The notes under the pieces were generated by a model. That model was not told the DNA's origin and ran no database searches. It saw only the letters and a list, made by a program, of their open reading frames with translations. This document shows positions 10,939 through 20,702 of a stretch of 64,000 nucleotides of DNA, piece after piece. The position numbers and the translations under genes are program-made. The number at the start of each line of letters is the position of its first letter. Positions within the stretch are counted from its first letter, which is position 1. This DNA comes from Romanomermis culicivorax (taxonomy: Eukaryota > Nematoda > Enoplea > Mermithida > Mermithidae): contig CAWUHX010000395.1 in the NCBI GenBank assembly GCA_963922205.1, positions 62,001-126,000 of the forward strand, given 5' to 3'.

Positions 10939-11537
10939 TGTTGAAATGAGACTTGGGGTTAGGATTGAGAAATATAATAAAGATTTGATATCAAAAATAG
11001 ACCTAATCAGTCACTAGCTAATTCACCTAATCAGGCCGAAACCTTAGGTAGAATCGGTTTGCAACAGTTCGGTCAGTCTCAAAATCAACAAAGATCTCCT
11101 GCTTTCGTCCCGAAGAACTGCAGAAGATAAGATAACACCCTGAGCTCAAGTAACTTCAAACCAGGGGCAAATTCAGAAGTCAGGCCGAGAACTGAGTTGT
11201 AAATGTAGACTTGCACGCTGGGTGGCTCTCCAGAAGTCCGGGGTCTAACCTGCGTTCCCTCCGCTGCGAGAAATCCAAAGGCTGTCCGGCCGCGGGTCGT
11301 TGTATTTCCGGTGGAAATTCTCCACACAAAAAATAATATAACAATAATATAAAATTGCCCTATTGGGCCGCCGATTTGTCTTTATTATAAAAGTAAACAA
11401 ACAATCATTGAATGACCAAAAAAATAGACGACCGGCATATTTATGCGCAGTGTCTATGCAAATCGGCGTCGACGCATTTTGCGTCGACTTTGGCTATTTC
11501 TTCGCAACCTGGAGATAGACTATGTCCATCCCCGACA
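10939..11537 (-). repeat. 3' LTR of element 1
   Basis: Near-identical to 24214-24812. On the minus strand it begins TGTCGGGGATGG and ends CATTTCAACA. It contains an AATAAA on the minus strand (around 11388-11394). It also contains a perfect 9-bp hairpin (stem GTCGACGCA, three-base loop) at 11468-11488. Confidence 0.92.
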
Positions 11538-12365
11538 TCCCTCGAGCCTCGAAACTGACCAACGGGAGGTAAAAAAGATTCATATTATGCCGCGATGACA
11601 ATTTTGGAACCTTTTCAGGCCCTAATACAGTCAAAGCAGTTTTCTGAACCTTTTTGGTCATTCATGCTCCCTTGCGGAAAGCTTTCCGAATGACCACCCT
11701 CTTATGTCAAGTCTTTTACCAGGCATACCAGAATGTCCACAAGGCCGCCTGGGTGCGCTACCTCTTGGTCTGGACGCCGACAGATCGACGACTCCGCGTC
11801 AGCTTGACTTTGTTGGCCTACCGCCGAATCCAATTTGACCTGCACCAGGGCCGAGGGTCTTTGGTTGCCGTCCATCCCGTGACCTTTCGTTTCGTGCCAT
11901 ATGCTGGATGCCAGGGACAGAACATTTATCTGTCTATCTCTTTCTGGTTGCGTGTTTTGCCGTGAAGTCTCCGCCTTTCTTCCAACCTTGCCCTCGCCAA
12001 AAAAAATTTTTTCGAATATCTAAATAATTTACAAAATATGTACATTAGTACGAGTATCACAAAAAAAATCAAAATCTCCCGGGCGTATCGATTGGGCAAA
12101 AAATAAAAAAAAAGAAAAATAAGGCGAGATTTAAATGAGATTAAGTGAAAAAATAAATTTTTATACATGCCCGTTTTGGCGATGCGAGGTACGAAAAACA
12201 AATAGAAATTTTAAAGCACGCAACAATTAAAAAAAATTTTTTTTTTGTATTTTGTATTTTGAATTTTTTTGTATTTTTGTGGTTTTATATTTTTTTGTAT
12301 TTTGTGTTTTTTATGAAAAATAAATGTGAAAAAGATATTTTTTGGCCAAAAACCTTGCGGCTAAA
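11538..12365 (-). other. 3' untranslated spacer of element 1
   Basis: About 830 bp lie between the accessory-gene stop and the 3' LTR. There is no convincing minus-strand frame. A very AT-rich tract with TTTTGTATTTTG reiterations occupies 12190-12335. The purine-rich AGGCTCGAGGGA immediately before the LTR is the likely plus-strand primer. Confidence 0.55.
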
Positions 12366-15300
12366 TTACTGTTGCGGCCCGCCGCCTCCTTGCGCCCCTC
12401 TATGGGCTCCTCCACAACCTCTGTAAGGTCTCCATACCCATTGGCCCTGCTGGCCTCCTCTACCTTGCACCTGAGGCGCAGCACCTCTGCCATGCACTGC
12501 TCCACGACCACCCCTGTTGGGGTTGTGGAACTGAAACTGGCCTCCGCCGTGGTTACCAGTCTTTTGCACCTTTCCTTGCGTACTCGGAGCTATTTCCTGG
12601 CTTCCTTGGCCTTGACCCTGGCCTTGAGGTCCGGGAACCTTCAAAGTAGCACCAGTTTTTCCATCTTGAACTTTACTGAATTTAACAGAGCTTTGCAAGT
12701 CTGAACTGGCGCCTCTTTTGGCTCCCATCACTCCGACCTGGTGATTGCTACTAAGCATCACAGATCGAAAGGCCGTTTTGTATTCCAAGGGGGTATCGTG
12801 GTTATTATACACCCTCAACAGTCGGTTATTCGCCGCCACCATCGCCCTGGCATAAATGTTTCCAATATGCATCGGGGATAGCAGGGCGCATTCCAACACG
12901 AGGAATAGCATCATAACCAAATACCTGACCGAGGAAAACGCATCAGGTGCTCTCTCCGTCTTGAGCCACCTGGGGAGAAAGTCATACATGACTCTTTCCC
13001 AGAGCTCTTCAGGTAAATTGGTCCGATCATAGAGAAAGGCTCCCTGGATTCTGAACTGTTGTTCATAATCCCGGTAGATTTCCCTAACGGCATCATTTAC
13101 CATGAAGAATACCCTTTCTGACTCAAATTGCTCGAAAGCAAAATACTTGGCCACTGCACTCGTGAAAAATGATATTGGGCCAGATTCTCTGGCTTTTGGT
13201 TGATAGACATCCCAGAAGTCCAAGAGACTGTCCTTGAATTTTTCCGCAGTCACTTCCGGTGTTTCAGTTGCCTGAGCAGCCTGTGCCTGCTTAATTTTAC
13301 TGGGACCAGCCACTTGCACTTGACTAGCTGCCACTCCTGGTTTTTGGTCCTTACTGGGTTTTGCCTGACCTTTCGGCATCGGTTTCCCCATTGCAAGGCC
13401 TATTGCGCCTGAAGTTTGACTAGTTTTGGATGTACTATCTTGAGTTGCAGTTGCCACAGAAGATGTAGCCAATGACGGTGTTCCAGTTGAGGTAGAAGTA
13501 ATTTGAGAAGTGGGGGTAGCAGTGGAGGTAATCGTAGAAGTTGAGGTCGATATGACGGACGAAGTTGCCGTCTTACTGTCTTCCTCTTTCGCTTCTACTT
13601 TTGCTCCCTTGATACCCTTCTTTCTCCTTTCCTTCTCCTTCACTCTCATTTTCTTCTTCCTTTCAGCCATAAATAATATTTTCTCGCCGTTCCACCCTTT
13701 TTCTCTCATACTTTGAACGACTTTGGCTGAATATAAACCTGGAACACCCATATCAGCAGAAAATGCTATTACCTCCTTGCTCTCCATCATCTCCGAGTCG
13801 GGCATTTCCGCTTTCGTTTCGTCAATAACAAGCTTATCGGAGGCCATATCGTCGTCTACCTTCATCGGCGATGGTGGCTCTAATACGACTACTTTTGTTT
13901 CCACTTCGGGCGCTGTGGTATCATCCTTTTGGAGTCCGAATTGAATTGCCATTTCACGAAGTTTTTCGTTGTAAATCGCCGCATTCTTTGCCAATTCTTC
14001 CTCCATTATTTCGCGTTGGAGTCAAATTCTTTCCTTCGCCTCCTCTTCCATCTTTAGAATAACTTCTAATTGATGCTGGTTGTCGAGTTCGGACTGCGTC
14101 TGAGCAGTTTGAGCTTGCATCAGTTCCGTTGCCGGAACCGATTGCTCTTGCTGCTGCCCTTCTTCCTACAGCTCAGTCACGTCCTCATCCTCAAGTCCTT
14201 GGTCTGGCGATTCATCTTCAGCCGGCAGTCCCACTGCATCGCTGAAGATTCCACTTTCCGACGTTTGGACTTCCTGACCTGAAAATATCGGTAATTCAAC
14301 TACACCTACATCAGCTTGCTGTTTGTCCTCGCCTTTCAGACTATCAGTCTTGGTGGGACTAATCTTGCCAGCTAATTTGGTGACAGTACCTTCACCCGTT
14401 TTATAACTATATGTGTGCTGAATTCCCGGTAAATCCGAGGCCAGAGGTCTATAGTCAAAGGTCCTTTTAGGGAAGGCTATAGTATACTCCCTATTTTCTG
14501 CCAATGACTCATAGATGTCTCCAACCTTGTTGATTTTGGTTTGCCAGGTTACCCCATATCTTAATGAAGGCGTTCTTTGTGCTAGCTCGATATGGTAGAA
14601 CATAACATAATAATACGGATTTGAGCTGTAGCTCTTACTGTCCGTAGTTATTGTGTCAGGGCTGCCAGGGATCGGCGCGCACACATCTGCATTCTTCCAT
14701 AATCTTAATCGAATCGGCATAAATCCGAATCGATTCATCCAAACATATACTCCAGCACCTTTTCGGGGTACCTCATACTCTATGTTTGGAAGAGTTTTCG
14801 CCAACAAAAGATAATGGGACAACCTTTCATCTGACCGCCAAGCCATTTCCTTTATCTCGCCCTGTAGCTCTGGGCTGAACGATGTAATGAACCTGTAGCT
14901 AAACATTTCGGCCATTACAAAGTCCAGCTCCTTTCTGCTATGGGGCCAGATCACGTGGAAGGCCAGCGGGACTAAGGCAGGAGCGGCTTGCAATTCCGAG
15001 AACAGCTTTTCCTCAAATGCCTTAGCATACTCCCCCAGCTGAGGCTCCCAGTGATCTTTGTCAAAATAACCCACCCCAGGATCAATATCAATAGGCACAT
15101 GAACCAGATGATTTTTTACGGCATCTAGTAGTGCTTGCTTTTGACGATCTTGGGGTAGTTTGACAACTTTCCTTGCTGTGTCGATGAACCGAACTAAGGA
15201 CGCTGGCTGCGTGAGCTCATGATACTGCTTCCCTTGCGCCATTTCCTCTACTAACTGTAGACGCAACCTATCCTTGGCGGACAAGCGCTGTTCAGGCCTA

Positions 15301-17171
15301 ATCATTTCGTCGTCGTCAGGATCACTTGCTTCATCATAGGAATTGTGCTTTAATTTTTTACCCTGATGGTAAGCACCTGGGTAGATGCCTCGCCACGGCA
15401 AATTTTCTTTCCCTTTCCTAGGATTGCAGATGTTCCGATGGCAACGAAAATTAGGCCCTATTTCTTGCACTTGTGTGGCCCATCTTGCGTACATTTCTTG
15501 GCGCATCATGTGGTAGGTGGCCTCAGGCTGCCTAACCACAATATCAGGTGTACCCACAAAGTTACGTAGTTTATATTCCGTAACTATATATGAGTAAAAC
15601 TGATAAAATTTATATGAAAGAATTTCAATCTGAGACGGATCGACTATATCGTGAGGAAAGTTGGCAACTCCCCCACATAGCTCAATCACATACCCATAGT
15701 GAAATGCCCCCATAAAAATTGCCGATGAAAAGTACGCATCCATACCAGCATACTGTAGTATCTCTTCGGGGACTTTTTCTTTGGCCACACTTTGTCTATT
15801 ACGTAAAGGACTGAAATCAGTCTGGTGAGGACCGATGTCAGCCAAATACATTTCGGCAAAGAGGCCTTTCAATTTCAATATCTCAGGGCAGATTCCTGCT
15901 TTCCTGGATTTGGTAATCTCGCTTCCCATGATCTGCTTTGCTGTGAAGCTTAGATCATAGTATCTTCCGAGATTTCCATCTTTGATACTACATCTAATCG
16001 CGTCAGACAAGTCGCGACCATCAGTGCTTTTTCCGCATCCATGGACATTGACACTTGACACTATGTCCTCCAAAACGGCATAACCGACTAACAACGTCGC
16101 TGAGCGTAAAAAGTGTAACAAGATGTTCCACTCTTGCTCTTGCAGCAATGTTAAATCGATTACGAACGTTTTGCCATTTAGGTGGGCGAACGAAACTAAT
16201 CTGGCAAACTGGTTGCCTTTTTCATTTTCGAACCCCCACCTAAATAGCTTTCTAGCGTCCTCCCGGTTCACCTTCTCTACATCAAAGCCAACGATGTTCA
16301 TGCCTTGGAAAGTGCTGCTTTCTAGGTGTTTTACCACCCTTTCCACACTTCCCGTGGGAACAGTTATCGGCTCGATAGGGTTGGTCAGCCAGAACTCAAA
16401 AGTGGCAAAAAACCACCTTTCCAACTCCGCTATCCGCATTGCCCGATGGATATTGTGGTCTAAAAATCCAGGAGAGATTTAAATTTTAGACAGACATACT
16501 CTACTAACTCTTTATGTGCATTTTCGTAACCCTTTTTGAACTCTTTGGGTAATTTTACCCACTATTACTCCTTTAACCTTTGGGGAAAACTCTAGCACCT
16601 TTGTGCAGAACACCGTTTTAACTTTTGAACTTTTGAAATTTTTGAAGCGGGAACTTGATTTTTAGCCTTTCTGGCCGTTGGGTGTCCCTTTATAGAAACC
16701 AAAATTGATAGGCAAAAATATGTGAAATTAGGTGTTTTTTCACTCTAACCCAACACACTCTTGCTACTCGATGAGCTCAATCGATCACAACTTTGATCTC
16801 CCCGACTAGCTCCTGCTAATCCCCTTCTTCGCTGCTTTGCGGAAACCAGAGGGAGCGGGAATGACAAAAACCTCCCCTAATCGGATCACCTAATTCGACC
16901 GAAGTCTTTTTCGGATCACCTAGGTTCGGCCCTTGCCACCCCCTTTTACCTAATTTTTTGTGTTTAATTCTCGACTCCCAGTTGGTAGTTCGTCCGAGAA
17001 AGGGCACAGAAACAGTCTTACAAAACACCCCTGATGAGCGTAACCTCCACTCATTTTCTTACCTAATTATTTACAAATAAAAAATGATTGCTTACCGTCG
17101 ACCAAAAAATATCGATTATTCTGCCGCGGATGCCCTACCCATTTGAAATTTTTGGGCCCGATTCTTCGCAT
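12366..17171 (-). pseudogene. Spliced accessory gene: DEDDy exonuclease-like domain plus RG-rich tail
   Basis: Exon 1 is 17171-17096 (ATG, 25 codons plus one base, donor GTAAGC). Exon 2 starts at 16459 after acceptor GGATTTTTAG and runs to 12366. Counting from the Met at 16439, an exonuclease-like domain spans about residues 48-250. Motif I is GFDVEK (D53, E55), motif II VGYAVLED (D125), then GRDLSDA, and motif III YAGMDAY (Y230, D234), the DEDDy pattern of the WRN/RNase D group. Residues 250-750 match nothing I know. After stops at 14168-14166 (TAG) and about 14024-14022 (TGA), the same frame continues through a Gln/Glu-rich coiled-coil-like linker, a conserved helical block and a Gly/Arg/Gln-rich tail ([13 protein letters not shown]) typical of nucleic-acid binding. 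It starts 400 bp after integrase, so expression probably uses spliced subgenomic RNA. No signal peptide or membrane span argues for an envelope. The role is unknown; a part in 3'-end trimming or cDNA processing is inference. Confidence 0.8.
16460..17095 (-). other. Intron of the element 1 accessory gene
   Basis: 636 bp, GTAAGC...TTTTTAG. It joins codon phase 1 to phase 2 without disturbing the frame. An intron in the homologous protein position is present in element 2 (33195-33466). Confidence 0.65.
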
Positions 17172-17570
17172 CGAAATAATTTTAAAATTTTTAAAACTGG
17201 ATTTGCAGCTGTGAAAAGTAGACAGATGTATAAAACATTTACAGTCTATTCCCTTGCGGCTGCAAATTACCTCACCGGAGGGTTCTTCTGTTCACAATAT
17301 TTTCGAAAAAGATTTGAAAAATGAAGAGCAGACACAGGACACGACTTTTGAAAGTTTTGAATGATTTTGAAGTGTTAACCAAGAAGTTGTAAAATGAAAA
17401 ATTGTACGAAAACGGGTCTTTCACTTTAAAAGCTTTTCCCCCGCTCCGTTAAAACACAATCCTACATATCAAAAAATATGAAAACGGATTTTAACCATTA
17501 CAAAACACAATTGGAATAAATATTTATTAAATATACAAAATAAATACACGCAAATCGGCAGATTTTGCCG

Positions 17571-20500
17571 CTACGAAACTACATCGGGCGTCGCACTACT
17601 CTCCGCTAATTGCGAAGGTACAGTAAGACGATTTGATCGATTTTTTACGTAGTTCTGCCATCGTGTAGTCTCGTAGCGAAAAATTTTCAGCCTTCTTGCT
17701 GAAACCCTTTGCCGTAGAAAAAGATTATCATAATGTGCAATTGTTATGACATTATCTTCTAACCTGGAAATATCAGTTATAATGAAGGGTCCTTCCCAAG
17801 TTAAGCCTAGTTTCTTTTGCTTATCAACCTTAAGAAGTACCCAATCATTTTCTTTAAAAACCGAAGTTTTAATTTTCTTGTCGAAATATCTTTTGCTAGC
17901 TTCCGCTGCTTTCTGGGTATTTTCGGCAATAATACCATAAAGCCTGGTTAAGTGGTCTGTTAGGATGAATTTGTATGCCTCATAATTCATGGGCATTACT
18001 ATTTTAAGGGCTTTTGACAAATTCATCCCGAACTTTGCCTCATGGCCCTGTAACAATGCAAATGGCGAGGCCTTCGTCACTGCGTGTGGGGTAGCATTGT
18101 AGGCAAAGACCACTGATTTGAGATATCTTGGCCAGCTATTGGGTTCACCGATAGCTACTTTTCTCAGTTGTTTTATTAGAGTTTGGTTGAACCTCTCTAC
18201 CATACCATTACCCTGAGGGTGGTAAGCAGTAGTGAAGATCTTCTTACACTCTAATAAATCACAAACTGATTTCATTAAATCCGAAGTAAAACAAGATCCA
18301 TTGTCACTTAGGAGTTTCGTTGGTGTTCCATGCCTAAATATTATAGCTTCTAAGAACGCATTCACAACTGAATTTGCTGATTGATCTGGGATCATTTCAG
18401 CTTCAACCCATTTTGTGAAATTGTCCTGAAAAACTATAACATAGGGCATTCTTTCTCCCAAAGGCGAAATTCCTACTATATCCACAGATACAATGTCGAA
18501 TGGACCTTGTGGCACAATGGGTATCAACGGAGGAATGGATGGCTTTCCTGCAGTTGCCATTTGACAGACAACGCAGTATTTTATCCATTCCCTGACATCT
18601 TTTTCCATGCCAGGCCACCAATAGTGCAATTTCATGACACTCAGAGTTCTTTTGAAACCCTGGTGTGTCATTATTACAGCACCATGATGCTGATGCAGTA
18701 CAGAGTCCCTGAGGTTTGCGGGTACGACCAATTGGTCTTCGCTTTCTGCCTCAGTTTCCCTATACAATACACCATTTTCTTCGTAGAACCCAGTGTGATA
18801 CTTCATGGTGCTATTTGCACCTAATTTATCCCAGATTGGCTTTAAGCTTTCGTCTGCTTTTTGCAGTTTGCTCATCAAGTCATCTGGGATCAGGCTAATA
18901 GATATCTCTTTTCCTCCTGATGTTCCTGGTTTATCAAATTCCTCCTCCTTTCTAGGGTGTAACCACTGCACATTGTCTTGTTTCTTAGGTATCGCAGATT
19001 TATCAGTTTCCTGATTTTTTTTCTGCACCTTTTCCGAAACACGAGCTTTGCTTCGGGTTACTACCACTTCTACTCCTTTAGAATGCTCTCTTTCGTCCTC
19101 AGGACTAATTGGAGCATTCTCTCCTTCCTTTTTATCCTTGTGGGATTTATTCTTTTTGGGGATGTTGTTCCTCTCAGCCACCAAGGAAATTTGTTGTTGT
19201 TCTTGTTCTTTTATTCCTTTGACATCAGAGGAAACAACATCCGACTTGAACATGCTTTCCCACTTAGGTGGTGATTTCACCACAAATTCTGGCTCATCCT
19301 TTCTAGAGAGAAAGTCAGCCATAGCATTTTGTCTACCGGGCACATATTCCAACTTGTGGTTGTATTGATTTATGATCGCATACCACCGTTTCAATTTGTC
19401 ATTTGTTGTAGTATTGACTTTCATTGATAACAGTGGTCTGTGATCTGTTTTAATCAATACTTTCTGCCCCAATAAATAGTGCCGGTAGATTTTGAGGCCG
19501 TAAATAATCGCGAGGCACTCCCTTTCGGTTGGGCACTACTTTTTCTCGTCCTCTTTTAGCACACGGCTATTGTATGCTATGACCCACTTGTCGTCTCCAG
19601 ACTCTTGATACAGAACAGCCCCTAGTGCTGTTCCACTGGCATCGGTTTGTAGAATGAATTGGGCTGAGCCATCCGTTACTGGGTACCTAAGAAATGGAAC
19701 CGATACCAGTGCTTCTTTCAAAGCATTAAATGCTTTGTAATGATCCTCTGTGACGAGCCATTTATTCCTTTTCTTGGCCCTCAGCTTATACAAAGGTTCT
19801 GCGTGCTTTGCCAGATGTGGTATAAATTTTTTACACCACTGGAGCATTCCGAGAAACCTTTGCATTCGCTTGACCGAGTCGGGGAATTCAAACTCCTTAA
19901 TAGCTTGCACTTTTTTCGGATCGGGCGAAATTCCATTAGAATCCAAAATATGACCAAGAAAATGTACCTTCTTTGGTAGGAATTCGCATCTTTCCGGTTT
20001 AAGTGTAAGCTGGGCTCGTCTCAGAGCATCCAGGACCAATTTCAAATTTTCTATGTGTTCCTCGAATGTATTCGAGAACACTATGATATCATCTATGTAA
20101 ACTAGACATATCTTCCAAACATGAGGATGAAGGATTCTTTCCATCATCCTCTGGAACTCGGCTGGTGCATTCTTCAGTCCAAAGGGCATTACTTTGAACT
20201 GAAACAACCCTTCTTGACACAGGAAAGCAGTCTTTTCTTTACTGCCTTCTTCCATTGGCACTTGCCAATAACCAGACTTAAGGTCAAGAGTCCTATAAAA
20301 TTTTGCTCTCCCGAGGCAGTCCAGATAATCATCCATTCTTGGTATTGGATATCGATCATCTTTCGTAACCTCGTTCAAGCCTCTGAAATCAACAACCGGC
20401 CTGAGCGACTAATCTTTCTTCCCTACTAGGAATAATGGTGCCGCCCAGGGCGATCTTGATGGCTCTATGACTCCTTTGTCTAGCATTTCTTGCACATGTT

Positions 20501-20702
20501 GTCTGATATATGGTCAGCGTTCAATGGCAGCTCTGTAGTAATGTTTTGCCACAGGGCTAGCATCACCTGTATTAATTTTACAAGTTAGATGGGGAGTAGT
20601 TGTCAGAGGACCATGAGGTAGGCTAAATACATCCCAGTATTTCACGAGTTACTGTATCGCCATCTCCTTCTGCTCCTCCGACACTGTAGCTTTAGAGGTC
20701 AT
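17571..20702 (-). pseudogene. pol: pol: reverse transcriptase, RNase H, integrase (four premature stops)
   Basis: One frame from ATG 20702-20700 to the stop ending at 17571 covers 1044 codons. Its start overlaps the gag-pro stop as ATGA. The reverse transcriptase shows LDLKSGYWQ, MPFGLKNAPAEFQ and the catalytic YIDD (20099-20088). RNase H has QTDASG, ERECLAI and KTDHRPL. Integrase has an HHCC zinc-binding region (HHGAVIMTHQG ... CVVCQ), catalytic Asp in SVDIVG, Asp in LSDNGS and Glu in MVERFN, then a GPF motif as in the GPY/F domain; no chromodomain is seen. In-frame stops at 20651-20649, 20516-20514, 20411-20409 and 19538-19536 interrupt it, so this copy cannot make full pol without help. 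Protease is encoded in the preceding frame. Confidence 0.92.

Noticed and set aside
10717..10944. Open frame reading repeated Asn/Gln/Pro peptides
   Set aside because: It is the translation of the CAACCAA minisatellite; no start context, splice sites or non-repeat sequence.
11654..11965. 103-codon plus-strand frame inside element 1
   Set aside because: Antisense to the element and in its 3' spacer; no family similarity or splice context.
15700..16300. Viral proofreading exonuclease (nidovirus ExoN type)
   Set aside because: Motif III has Tyr four residues before the last Asp (DEDDy); ExoN is DEDDh/DEEDh with a His and zinc fingers, which are not seen.
12366..17171. Accessory gene as an envelope gene
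   Set aside because: Its position after integrase suggested env, but there is no signal peptide, membrane span or fusion-like segment, and exonuclease motifs are present.
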